A stretch of DNA of 64,000 bases from CBDFNC01 sp965249895 (GTDB taxonomy: Bacteria; Pseudomonadota; Gammaproteobacteria; Enterobacterales; CBDFNC01), in the NCBI GenBank assembly GCA_965249895.1, contig CBDFNC010000005.1:682001-746000 (forward strand). The letters are read 5' to 3'. The translations under genes were made by a program, and so were the position numbers. Of this stretch, positions 16,604-24,150 are shown one piece after another; the first letter of the stretch is position 1; every line of letters begins with the position of its first letter. Below the pieces are notes generated by a model. The model made no database searches and was not told where the DNA came from. It was given only the letters and a program-made list of their open reading frames with translations.

Positions 16604-17365
16604 GTGAAGTTAATCAAAACACTCTACTCCATTGTTTTTGTCTTATTTTTATCAGTCGCCAACGCAGCAGAAAAAGTTAAGTTAGTTACTTTGGATAATT
16701 TCAAACCTTATCGTTGGACTGAAAATGGCCAGCTTGTGGGCATCGACATTGATATATTAAACGAAATAAGCAAACGCACAAATATTGAGTTTGAATATGA
16801 ATTAGTGCCCTGGAAAAGGCTTATTCACTATACAAAAATGGGGTTAGCTGACGGCGCCTTCTCCGCAAACAAGACAGCAGAACGCGAAACGTTTGCCCAC
16901 TTTTTAACCGTTCCTATTCATCTAGCGCGGTTTCGTCTGTTTGTACTCGCAGGTTCACTGGAGAACTACCAAAAGTTATCAGATTTAACAGGTAAGACCA
17001 TCGCTAAGGTAAGCGGTTTTTACGTGAGTGAGGAATTTAAAAATGCCAGAGCTGCTGGGCAATTTAAGGTGGTTGAGGTAAAGAGTTCACAAAAATATAT
17101 TGAGCTATTATTACGTGGTCGTATTGATGGGTTTGTGGCTCAAGAAATTTCCACTAAGTACGAGCTTTTTCAACAACAGTTGCACCAAAAAATCATATCT
17201 AGTATCCCGGTCTCACCGATAAAGGCGGGGTACATTATGATATCTAAAGCATCAAAGTTACCACAAAAAGACATGCTGATAGATAAGATGAACAATGCGT
17301 TATTAGAAATGAAAAAAGAAGGTGTATTTGATCAAATCAATCGTATATACATTTCCGACCAGTGA
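16604..17365 (+). CDS. Periplasmic solute-binding protein, family 3-like
   Basis: This 253-residue protein has a signal peptide (MKLIKTLYSIVFVLFLSVA, cleavage after ANA) and an SBP_bac_3 domain: FKPYRWTENGQLVGIDIDIL, then VPWKRLIHYTKMGLADGAF. There is no permease or ATPase gene nearby. Such orphan proteins are common in Alteromonadales and may act as sensors or have lost transport function. The start is GTG with GGGG 6 bases upstream. It ends with a normal helical C-terminus. Confidence 0.88.
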   Translation: MKLIKTLYSIVFVLFLSVANAAEKVKLVTLDNFKPYRWTENGQLVGIDIDILNEISKRTNIEFEYELVPWKRLIHYTKMGLADGAFSANKTAERETFAHFLTVPIHLARFRLFVLAGSLENYQKLSDLTGKTIAKVSGFYVSEEFKNARAAGQFKVVEVKSSQKYIELLLRGRIDGFVAQEISTKYELFQQQLHQKIISSIPVSPIKAGYIMISKASKLPQKDMLIDKMNNALLEMKKEGVFDQINRIYISDQ

Positions 17366-17530
17366 GCAAAGCTAGGCACAATTTACATGTCTCCTCTACC
17401 CCAGTTTTTTCGATACACCAAGTTTAATGAGCGGTTTGCAGCCAGCTGGAAAATTTTGTACAGGATAACCAAACAAGCTTGCATTTGTAACAGACTTGCA
17501 TATCACACTCATATTACTGGGTCACCGAAT

Positions 17531-17830
17531 TTAATCGGCGCAATATAGCTTGTGCAGCACAGCGATGATTTCAATGACTTCCTGGCTGTCCAGAGAATAA
17601 TAAATGGTCTGCGCTTCACGTCTGGTTTTCACATACCTTTCCCGACGCAGCCAAGCCAGGTGTTGAGATAAGGAGGATTGAGGAATGGGGAACCTCTCAT
17701 TCAGTTGGGAAACTGATAATTCCCCTTCTTGTAACACACACAGAACCATCAACCTATGTCGGTTACCCATGGCTTTCAGCAAATTGACTGCCTGTTCAGC
17801 ATTGGCTTCCATCTTTGACAAATCCTGCAT
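17531..17830 (-). CDS. ArsR-family regulator of the BigR/SqrR/YgaV type
   Basis: This 99-residue winged-helix protein has recognition helix QSSLSQHLAWLRRERYV. It lacks the CxC metal site of ArsR/SmtB but has Cys31 (LMVLCVL) and Cys97 (LHKLYCAD), the spacing of the two redox cysteines in the persulfide sensors BigR and SqrR. It may therefore repress sulfide- or peroxide-detoxification genes (family inference). No such genes are adjacent, so targets would lie elsewhere. It stands alone upstream of nothing obvious on its strand. Confidence 0.85.
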   Translation of the reverse strand: MQDLSKMEANAEQAVNLLKAMGNRHRLMVLCVLQEGELSVSQLNERFPIPQSSLSQHLAWLRRERYVKTRREAQTIYYSLDSQEVIEIIAVLHKLYCAD

Positions 17831-18043
17831 GACTTTTTCTACCCTTTATCCAATAATCGCGTCACAACGCCCGAAAGCCAATGATTTTAACATGACCACC
17901 AGGCTGGTTGGCAACAGCCGGGCCGGGACAAATATCGGCAATCCACCACCCTACCTCAAAAATTATCACCCCATCAGCAGTGACTTATCAATTTAATGAG
18001 TATCGGGAAGGTAAACGGCTGCAATATAGAGAGCCCCTGTATG

Positions 18044-19825
18044 CTATTGAAGTATTTTATTCTCACCCCATATAACACTGAGCGTTTGGCCACGCTCTTC
18101 AACTAATTTGTGCTCCCTCGCTTTTACCGTATCGACAAAATTCCATTGGGCGGTTGCACTTTCATTTGTAAAAGTGACCGTGAGGTAGCCTCTTTGGTTT
18201 AGGTTGGTGTATCGCAAATTGGTAACCAAGGAGGTCAACGCTGCTTCCATACCCTGGACTTGTTCGTCTTTGATATTCAGGTAAGACTCTAGTCCCGGCG
18301 AGCTGACCGATGCGGTGGCAAATTCAACTCCAACAGACGCCCCGTCTGAATCGACCAAATCGCTTGACCAGGCATTATGTGTATCACCCGCTAACACCAC
18401 TAAATTGGCATTACTCTGCTTCGCATCGAGCAGCAATTTGTTACGCTCTTGCGCATAACCGTCCCAGGCATCCAGGTTATACGGCAAAGGCGGCATGGCG
18501 AGAAGCTCCTGCTTTTCCGGAGTAAGCCTGGCGATATTGGCAGCTAAAAAGGCCTGTTCCTCATCTGTCAGCGTGGTGTCACCCGCAGTTGCGCGTTTCG
18601 CTAATTGTACTATCTTGCCCAGTTCAGCAAATTCCGTTAACTCCATTTGTTGCGTTGCGACGGCGCCCGGCAAATTCATTTCCCCCATCAATACTTGCTG
18701 GACCAACACCTGCCACCGGGAGCTTGAATTGGCGAATTGATCTTGCAGCCAGTTTAGTTGCGCCTCTCCCAACATTTGACGATCTTGGTCGGCCAAATCC
18801 GTGGTAAATTGTTCCAGGTTAAATATACCTGTGTCCTTGTTTGTGTAATCAACTAAATCAAGGGGTTTATCCCGCCCAATGATACGTGTGTCCAACGTAA
18901 ACAGATCCGCCAGTTCACCCCAACTAAAAGTTCGATAGATACTCAATTCATCTCCAGCCGCCGCTGGGCGTAAAGGCATCCATTCGAAATACGCTTTCAG
19001 CGCTGCCAGCTTACGAGCCTGGTAATACCCCTCCCCCTCATTGTGATTTTCGGCGCCATTTTTCCAACTGTTGTTGGCGATTTCGTGATCATCCCAAATA
19101 CAAATAAACGGACGCTCTTTATGCAGGGCCTGCAGATCTTCATCACTACGGTATTGCGCGTACCTGGTACGATAGTCGGCAAGACTTACAATTTCTCCTT
19201 CAGGCAACACTTCCCGTCCAAGCGCAGTGGCATCTTGACTCGCGTATTGACCGCGCCCGTATTCGTAGATGTAATCACCCAAGTGCAACACAATATCCAC
19301 ATCCTGCTCTGCGGCCGCCAGCTGGTATACATTAAAATAGCCGGCTGGGTAATTGGCACAGGACAACACAACCAATTTAAGCCGTTCAGCGCTGCCCTGA
19401 GGAAGAGTCAGGGTCTTTCCGGTCGCTGACAGAGTGTCTCCGGCCTTAAAGCGGTAATAATACAATGTGTCAGGAGACAGCTGAGCAGCATCGACTTTTA
19501 CCGTGTAATCCCTGTCGGCATTGGTCATGGTACTGCCGGTGGTGACAAGCTGAGTAAACTCCTGATCTAAAGCTACGTCCCAACTTACCCTTACGTCTGC
19601 TTCAGAAATGGGAGTCACCCTGGTCCAAATAATCACTCGATCCGTTGCGGGATCGCCACTGGCTACGCCATGGAGAAAATGTGCTTTAACTGATGCTTGT
19701 TTTGGGTCTTGTTTGTCAGTACCAGAAGAGTTACATCCTGTTAAACCTATTGATAATACCGCACTGCCCGCCCCCATAGCTGATACACGTATAAATTCAC
19801 GACGACTTAAATGTTTGCTCATCAC
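18044..19825 (-). CDS. phoD: PhoD-type alkaline phosphatase/phosphodiesterase (Tat lipoprotein)
   Basis: This 593-residue protein has a twin-arginine signal SRREFIRVS followed by a hydrophobic stretch and a lipobox-like LTGCNSS. An N-terminal Fn3-like PhoD_N domain (HGVASGDPATDRVIIWTR) precedes the metallophosphatase domain, with LHLGDYIYEYG, FICIWDDHEIANNSW and VVLAGDTHNAWSSDL carrying metal ligands. PhoD releases phosphate from mono- and diesters outside the cytoplasm, using Ca2+ and Fe3+. The function fits with the phosphate-regulated ugp operon at 46.6 kb. I do not see a Pho box directly upstream. A start two codons later is possible. Confidence 0.93.
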   Translation of the reverse strand: MMSKHLSRREFIRVSAMGAGSAVLSIGLTGCNSSGTDKQDPKQASVKAHFLHGVASGDPATDRVIIWTRVTPISEADVRVSWDVALDQEFTQLVTTGSTMTNADRDYTVKVDAAQLSPDTLYYYRFKAGDTLSATGKTLTLPQGSAERLKLVVLSCANYPAGYFNVYQLAAAEQDVDIVLHLGDYIYEYGRGQYASQDATALGREVLPEGEIVSLADYRTRYAQYRSDEDLQALHKERPFICIWDDHEIANNSWKNGAENHNEGEGYYQARKLAALKAYFEWMPLRPAAAGDELSIYRTFSWGELADLFTLDTRIIGRDKPLDLVDYTNKDTGIFNLEQFTTDLADQDRQMLGEAQLNWLQDQFANSSSRWQVLVQQVLMGEMNLPGAVATQQMELTEFAELGKIVQLAKRATAGDTTLTDEEQAFLAANIARLTPEKQELLAMPPLPYNLDAWDGYAQERNKLLLDAKQSNANLVVLAGDTHNAWSSDLVDSDGASVGVEFATASVSSPGLESYLNIKDEQVQGMEAALTSLVTNLRYTNLNQRGYLTVTFTNESATAQWNFVDTVKAREHKLVEERGQTLSVIWGENKILQ

Positions 19826-20273
19826 ATTTCCCTGATCGATAAATCAACAACATATCCGGGTAATATTTCAAGCAATAGACACTGAGGTGAGCAATCAATC
19901 AGCAAGTAACTTATTCCTCGTAACGCCGGGAGACTTAAGCCCTTATCGGAATTACCTTGGCTATTTCACATCGCACATTCGTGATATACGAATTTGATAT
20001 TTAATACCGAGGGAGGGAATCAATGTTTGCTACTGAAAATTTACTGTCTGACTCAGGTCGTGAGACGCCAAGCTAGGCGCTTAGGTAAGTGCAGCTACGT
20101 TGCTTCGCTGGATTTTTAAGAATGCCTATCTGCTATGCGTGGGTAACTCGGGTAGCCAATGCCGCCAACAACGGCCGAAACAGGCTGTCGCTTTTTTTTA
20201 CTCCGCAAATATGTGGCTACCTGCGGAGGTCGATTGGCTGGATTTTAAGCTCCCAACCAATCCAACCATTAAT
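19826..20273. other. Intergenic region upstream of phoD
   Basis: No gene is recognised. GGGAGGGAATCA at 20008-20021 is a strong ribosome-binding site before ATG 20023, but the frame stops after 17 codons (MFATENLLSDSGRETPS). This may be the front of a lost gene. The stretch must hold the phoD promoter. It also marks the edge between single-copy genes and the cassette-like segment that follows. Confidence 0.4.
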
Positions 20274-20483
20274 CTAATCAGACTTGTCATCTGATATTAA
20301 ATGATGCATTCCATTCTGATGTAACCAGATCGGATCAGCATTTTGCTCAATATATTCATCAACGGGAATACCTTCAATTGTATAAGGCTTCTTAACACTA
20401 ACTTGCTTGCCTCCAATGAAAACCCATTCATATTCCTTCTTTCGTTTCTCAGAAGCTGAAAGTTTTCCTTTAACTTTTGCCAT
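20274..20483 (-). CDS. Small hypothetical protein, cassette type
   Basis: This 69-residue protein starts MAKVKGKLSASEKRKKEYEW and contains GGKQVSVKKPYTIEGIPVDEY. It is charged and probably cytoplasmic. I do not recognise a named domain. Upstream lies an attC-like sequence (20500-20586) after the DUF2268 gene, on the same strand. Small single-domain unknowns in this setting are typical of integron cassettes. Confidence 0.6.
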   Translation of the reverse strand: MAKVKGKLSASEKRKKEYEWVFIGGKQVSVKKPYTIEGIPVDEYIEQNADPIWLHQNGMHHLISDDKSD

Positions 20484-20499
20484 GCTCTCAATACCTCTA

Positions 20500-20586
20500 A
20501 AATGCGAATGCCTTTGTCAGTTTCGACTGTAAGTGGAAGCCGTAGGCCGGGGCTTACAGGCATCACCAGCACAAACTTGTTAAGCC
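20500..20586 (-). other. attC-like region after the DUF2268 gene
   Basis: On the minus strand GGCTTAACAAGTTTGTGC (R'' core GCTTAAC) begins 7 bases after the DUF2268 stop. The interior contains a hairpin GTAAGCCCC...GGCTTCCACTTAC. The R' end is degenerate (near 20500). The position and orientation fit an attC. Confidence 0.38.
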
Positions 20587-20592
20587 TATAAA

Positions 20593-21237
20593 TTAAGTGT
20601 CATCAAAGAATTCTTTCGCAGGTACATTCCATAACTGTGATGCTGGAACTCCTGTTTTTTCAATGTAGTTTGAAACAATAAAATACCCTAATGCATACCC
20701 AGCATACCGAGGTATTGACTCAGCTTCGGAGCCATAAAACCAGGCGTTATGATCATAATTTAAATCCGTAGCTTCATTAAGCATTTTCGAATATAGAGTA
20801 TCAATTGACTCTTGGTTTACTGCTTTTGCGTAAAACGGAATACAACCATTTCTAAGCTCTGTTTCAAAATGGCAGGCCAAGCCTTCACTTACTATTGCTT
20901 CCTTAAGCGTTTCTCCATACCCAACCCCTTGATATCGAAAGCAGTGGTGAATTTCATGCCCAAGATTAGATATAAACTTGGCATCAAGGTGAGCATTCAA
21001 ATTTTTATTTTCTAGATCGAAAAACAACATTATTTGTTCTGATGAGGGGCAGTATCCACCAAAACAAAATTCAGGAATTACGAAGTCACCCTCCGAAATA
21101 ACTACGTCAACATTGATTGATTCCAAGGGTGATTTTTCACCAATACATTTAAGTCCATCCGAAAAAAGGTCATCTAACTTTGTCACAAGGCTATCAAACC
21201 TTCCGTGTGCATTTAACTTATGTAAGTAGATTGCCAT
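20593..21237 (-). CDS. DUF2268-like predicted zinc metallopeptidase
   Basis: This protein of about 214 residues has the zinc motif HEIHHCFRY (HExxH) with a downstream Glu in IVSEGLACHFETEL, as in the DUF2268 putative Zn-protease family. No signal peptide is seen, so cytoplasmic. An open frame extends to 21393 but enters non-coding sequence next to a MITE. ATG 21237 is preferred because AGGA lies 5 bases upstream and because an R'-like GTTAGGC core sits just before it, as at the front of a cassette. Confidence 0.7.
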   Translation of the reverse strand: MAIYLHKLNAHGRFDSLVTKLDDLFSDGLKCIGEKSPLESINVDVVISEGDFVIPEFCFGGYCPSSEQIMLFFDLENKNLNAHLDAKFISNLGHEIHHCFRYQGVGYGETLKEAIVSEGLACHFETELRNGCIPFYAKAVNQESIDTLYSKMLNEATDLNYDHNAWFYGSEAESIPRYAGYALGYFIVSNYIEKTGVPASQLWNVPAKEFFDDT

Positions 21238-21244
21238 ATATATC

Positions 21245-21262
21245 CTAAGGCCTAACACCAAA
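21245..21262 (-). other. R'-like attC end in front of the DUF2268 gene
   Basis: On the minus strand GTGTTAGGCC contains the perfect core GTTAGGC (21250-21256), 13 bases before the preferred start. The other half of the site is unclear. A further inverted pairing of TTATTAAATTT with AATTTAATT about 60 bases away is consistent with an attC arm. Confidence 0.35.
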
Positions 21263-21403
21263 TTTAATAAGTGAGTCAAAGCTGGCGGGAAATTTTCTCC
21301 ATAATGACGTGACAGCGTTGAGTGACTCTCAATTAAATTTTTTAGTTTTGATTGTAATGCACCCTCACATATAATCAATTGCAGAGCCAGCAAGAAGTAT
21401 TTT

Positions 21404-21602
21404 GGGGCTGGTCAAACTTGGGTAACAGATCTATCGGGTTTGTAGGAGCTGAACCCATCTCAGGGATGAAATGTTAAGCGCATGGATGCACGTTCGGCGA
21501 ACCCGGTGGGCACGGGCTTCGCCCTCTTCACTTATAGAGAGGCATCTGCTCCACAAAGACCGCCACAATTGTAACCCTAATACCCGTTATTTGATGGGTT
21601 CC
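21404..21602. mobile_element. MITE copy (199 bp) with 8-bp target duplication
   Basis: AGTATTTT flanks both sides (21396-21403 and 21603-21610). One end reads GGGGCTGGTCAAACTTGGG and the other, inward on minus, GGAACCCATCAAATAACGGG. It is inverted relative to the copies at 25290 and 32741. Its ends match the transposon at 10626-12352. No coding content. Confidence 0.85.
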
Positions 21603-21666
21603 AGTATTTTCACAGCGTTTTGAACCTGTTACAGTCTCTTCATTTTCTTTCAGCTATGGAAAAATT

Positions 21667-21705
21667 ATAATTTAACAAGTCCGTTGCTGCTACTTGTTAA
21701 ATTAT
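21667..21705. other. Perfect 14-bp inverted repeat after the SRPBCC gene
   Basis: ATAATTTAACAAGT (21667-21680) pairs with ACTTGTTAAATTAT (21692-21705) around 11 bases. Both arms contain exact attC cores (ATTTAAC and GTTAAAT), but the site is too short for a classic attC. It could be a collapsed attC or a terminator hairpin for the gene ending at 21712. Confidence 0.6.
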
Positions 21706-21711
21706 GCCATT

Positions 21712-22152
21712 TCACGAATGGTCTATTTGAATATCATTCGGAAAAGGCCGACCTTTATTAGTCTCAAGAGCTTCTTTTAGGCTAATGAGGAATACCGCCC
21801 ATTTCGTGCTGCAATGAGCCATAAAATTAGTTGACTCCTTCCAACTTGAATGTGTAAACCGGACAAATGTTTGTTCATTTTCAACACGTAGATGAAAAAC
21901 TATTTCTGTTCCCACCCATGCCTCAGGCATGCAACCAGAATGCTTCCATTTTACGGTTTCATTTTTAGTAAGTTCAGAAATCATAAAGTCTGGGCCTCCT
22001 CCATTAAAACGAAACTCAATAACAGAGCCAACTTCCCCTGCACCAGATGTATCAGTGGTCCACCATTTAGCTAAGCCTTCATTAGTAGTTAACGCTTCAT
22101 ATACTTTCTCAGGTGAAACTTTGATGCCAACTTGGTGATTTATATCAAACAT
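21712..22152 (-). CDS. SRPBCC / AHSA1-family protein
   Basis: This protein of about 146 residues begins MFDINHQVGIKVSPEKVYEA and continues GLAKWWTTDTSGAGEVGS and GGPDFMISEL, typical of the Aha1/SRPBCC fold with a large hydrophobic cavity. The ligand is unknown. ATG 22152 is chosen because AGGAGA lies 6 bases upstream and family homology starts there. The open frame to 22233 runs through a degraded duplicate of this gene's own front end. Cassette-type surroundings. Confidence 0.8.
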   Translation of the reverse strand: MFDINHQVGIKVSPEKVYEALTTNEGLAKWWTTDTSGAGEVGSVIEFRFNGGGPDFMISELTKNETVKWKHSGCMPEAWVGTEIVFHLRVENEQTFVRFTHSSWKESTNFMAHCSTKWAVFLISLKEALETNKGRPFPNDIQIDHS

Positions 22153-22180
22153 AACATTCTCCTGATACTCAATGAACCCA

Positions 22181-22332
22181 TAACAGAGCCAACTTCTGCA
22201 CCAGATGTACAGTGGTCCACCAATAGCCTTCATTAGTAGTTAACGCTTCATATACTTTCTCAGGTGACTTTGATGCCAACTTGGTGATTTATATCAAAAA
22301 AATTCTCCTGATACTCAATGAACCCATAACGC
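22181..22332. repeat. Degraded tandem duplicate of the SRPBCC gene's 5' end
   Basis: This segment repeats 22023-22180 (ribosome-binding site and first codons of the SRPBCC gene) in the same order but lacks several groups of 1-6 bases spread along it. The ATG itself is lost. It could be a decayed tandem duplication, or an assembly artefact made from poor reads. Confidence 0.7.
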
Positions 22333-22413
22333 CTCACTAATAAGTGGCGGCGGTAGATTTTATCAGAAAATGGCGTGACAGCTGTGGTTAATATTTATTC
22401 AGCGACTTGTTAG
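22323..22413 (-). other. attC-like site (91 bp), best example
   Basis: On the minus strand it starts CTAACAAGTCGCTGAATAA and ends CTTATTAGTGAGGCGTTATG. The two ends are imperfect complements (TAAC..TC.CT.AATAA), with the unpaired extra bases typical of attC. The cores resemble the CTAACAA/GCGTTA pattern of Vibrio-type cassettes. Confidence 0.6.
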
Positions 22414-22429
22414 TATATGATTATGTTTT

Positions 22430-22532
22430 TTATAACCAGTGCATTGCTGTCTGCTACTTCTGCTCAACCATTAATAAAGTGAAAATCTAAAATAGCCAAT
22501 TTACTTTAGTCTTCTTGAATGACTTGTTAGGG
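22430..22532 (-). other. Possible second attC-like site
   Basis: On minus, CCCTAACAAGTCATTCAAG directly follows the stop of the small pseudogene and GGTTATAAA lies about 90 bases on. Only the R'' side is convincing. Confidence 0.28.
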
Positions 22533-22727
22533 ATATGACTCCAAGAAAGCCTCTTTAGTTTCAACAAGTAAGCGCGTAACTTCAAGAGCTTATTTACTAT
22601 TAGCCGACATCCCCATGGAGCCTTACTTTATTTTTGTTAAATATGAGGCGACTTCATGATTCTTAGATTCATTTAGCAATAGCTGAAATACTTGAAGCAA
22701 ATATGGTTGATATTCATCTCGAGCCAT
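22527..22727 (-). pseudogene. Small cassette-type ORF with two in-frame stops
   Basis: From ATG 22727 the frame reads MARDEYQPYLLQVFQLLLN and ends ALEVTRLLVETKEAFLESYP at TAA 22527, 67 codons. Two TAA codons interrupt it after KIK and after ANSK. The protein-like character on both sides suggests nonsense mutation or base errors. Unknown family. Confidence 0.5.
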
Positions 22728-22732
22728 TGGAA

Positions 22733-22791
22733 TGTCGCAAACACCAATGGGATCCCAGAGTTAAAATAGGATTTAAGCTGGTTGTTAGGCA
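22733..22791 (-). other. attC-like site after the membrane-protein gene
   Basis: On minus, GCCTAACAACCAGC (perfect R'' core GCCTAAC) overlaps the stop of the gene at 22785, and TTGGTGTTTGCG follows about 45 bases on, complementary to it (CTAACAACCA versus CAAACACCA). It ends 6 bases before the next small ORF. Confidence 0.45.
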
Positions 22792-23228
22792 TTTTTCACG
22801 CTTAATTTTGACCATGACTGAAAGGTGCCAACTGCGTATAGCATACCAACACCTAAACAAATACCAGAGCTTACGAGCCAAAATGTTAAACTATTCTCTG
22901 GAAACATAGGCATTATACCTACGAACGCAATACCACGGATAAGGTATACTAAAGATATAACACACAACCCTAAACGAAGAAGCGGTAGTCGAAATATTAC
23001 TCGCGCACCTGACAGTGCATATAGCGACCAAAGCGAAAGCACAACGACAATTACTGAAGTCACAGCAGTAGGATACCAATGACCTTGCTCCGCCATCTTG
23101 GCCATTTGCTCGCCAGCACCAAAGAAACGATACCAATCACCACCAAAAATAATACACCCCAAATGAACAAGAGCCGCAAGGCCACTACAAATTGAGCCAA
23201 TTACTAAGAGCCTATTACCTGACTGCAT
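22785..23228 (-). CDS. Small integral membrane protein
   Basis: This 147-residue protein has four predicted membrane segments (near 8-28, 52-72, 82-104, 116-136). The first loop contains FGGDWYRFFGAGEQMAKMAEQ, a pattern shared by a group of uncharacterised four-helix proteins often carried in cassettes (from memory). No transport motif is seen. It is bounded by attC-like cores on both sides. Confidence 0.75.
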   Translation of the reverse strand: MQSGNRLLVIGSICSGLAALVHLGCIIFGGDWYRFFGAGEQMAKMAEQGHWYPTAVTSVIVVVLSLWSLYALSGARVIFRLPLLRLGLCVISLVYLIRGIAFVGIMPMFPENSLTFWLVSSGICLGVGMLYAVGTFQSWSKLSVKNA

Positions 23229-23232
23229 GATA

Positions 23233-23285
23233 CATCCTTAATATCTAACTCCACCGGCATCGGTGGAAAAACTTGGCCTTATTAG
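23233..23285 (-). other. attC-like end in front of the membrane-protein gene
   Basis: On minus, CACCGATGCCGGTGGAGTTAGAT carries an exact R' core (GTTAGAT) and a small hairpin CCACCG/CGGTGG, 15 bases before the start at 23228. The R'' end may be ATGGCTAATAAGG but is imperfect. Confidence 0.35.
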
Positions 23286-23359
23286 CCATTTATCTCAACT
23301 TCATCAGACGGAACTGCAGTATTAGTCGGCCCCATTGATAGAATCATATTGTGGTTGTC

Positions 23360-23544
23360 TCAGATCTTATAGCTTGAATCCAGCAATACCCCACCTGAAA
23401 TAGTAATAATTTCGCCAGTTATAGGATTATTAATCCTATTTTTATTATTGCCAACTCTTAAATCAGAAAGCCCTTCGAGTGCGTTTGATAATTCAGTTTA
23501 AGTAATAGGGAATCCTGGCTTTTAAATATGTATCAGGTATGCCA
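23360..23544 (-). pseudogene. Degraded small ORF
   Basis: An ATG near 23544 opens but stops early. After the stops the frame reads TELSNALEGLSDLRVGNN and NPITGEIITISGGVLLDS, ending TGA 23360. It looks like a small cassette protein with disrupted front. Unrecognised. Confidence 0.35.
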
Positions 23545-23555
23545 TGGAGGCGCCT

Positions 23556-23631
23556 TTTAACGCTCGTATAATGCGCGCTTTTTTAGCGAAAAAGGAGCGT
23601 AAAAACGTCGATATTCACACGTTTGTTAGGC
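23556..23631 (-). other. attC-like site (about 76 bp)
   Basis: On minus it starts GCCTAACAAACGTGTGAAT and ends GCGCATTATACGAGCGTTAA. The ends pair as TAAC...CGTGTGAAT with its counterpart, and an inner GCTCC-TTTTTCGC stem is visible. R'' is perfect; R' (GTTAAAA) is off by one. It overlaps the last bases of the GNAT gene. Confidence 0.55.
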
Positions 23632-24129
23632 TGGTTCAGGAATCGTGTATACATCTCTTTTAAGGCCATCTGGGAATTTATCCCTTCTAGTTTTGATACC
23701 ACCTAATCTTCCCACTAGTGTACGAGCAGGCGCATTCTCATCATTCATATAGGTTTCAACTTCACTCCAGCCGAAAACTTTATATGCATGTGAAATTGCG
23801 GCTAGAGATGCCTCAGAAGCAACCCCTCTGCCACGCGCCTCTGGCAATAGCCACCAAGTAAGCTCACGTGGCCATCCTTTACCTTGCCAAAACCCACAGG
23901 TCCCAATAAGGTTACTTCCATCTTTCTCTTGTATTACCCACACACCAAAGCCGGAAAGGTACCATGCACCTAAGTCTGCTTTTAATCGTGCCCATGCTTC
24001 GCCAGAAGTTATAGGTCCTCCATACATTTTGGAGGCTTGTTCGCTTGTGTAAAAACGCTCGTATACTTCAAAAGATTCCGCGCTTGGAGGAATAAGTAAA
24101 AGCCTATCAGTTTCAATTTTCGGAATCAT
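23626..24129 (-). CDS. RimJ/RimL-type GNAT acetyltransferase
   Basis: This 167-residue protein is a single GNAT_3-type domain: ETDRLLLIPPSAESFE at the start, LIGTCGFWQGKGW, then WLLPEARGRGVASEASLAAI with the acetyl-CoA P-loop RGRGVA, and ENAPARTLVGRLGG. Substrate unknown; relatives modify ribosomal proteins, amino acids or drugs. An attC-like site overlaps its stop. Confidence 0.88.
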   Translation of the reverse strand: MIPKIETDRLLLIPPSAESFEVYERFYTSEQASKMYGGPITSGEAWARLKADLGAWYLSGFGVWVIQEKDGSNLIGTCGFWQGKGWPRELTWWLLPEARGRGVASEASLAAISHAYKVFGWSEVETYMNDENAPARTLVGRLGGIKTRRDKFPDGLKRDVYTIPEPA

Positions 24130-24150
24130 ATTTTATTTATTAACTCGCTG

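Noticed and set aside
19826..19990. Pho box upstream of phoD
   Set aside because: No CTGTCAT-like repeats with 11-base spacing were found there.
20593..21393. Longer DUF2268 protein starting at 21393
   Set aside because: The extra 52 codons run through a cassette boundary and lack homology; ATG 21237 has a ribosome-binding site.
22891..23136. 81-residue ORF antisense or alternate to the membrane protein
   Set aside because: A shadow frame of the membrane-protein gene.
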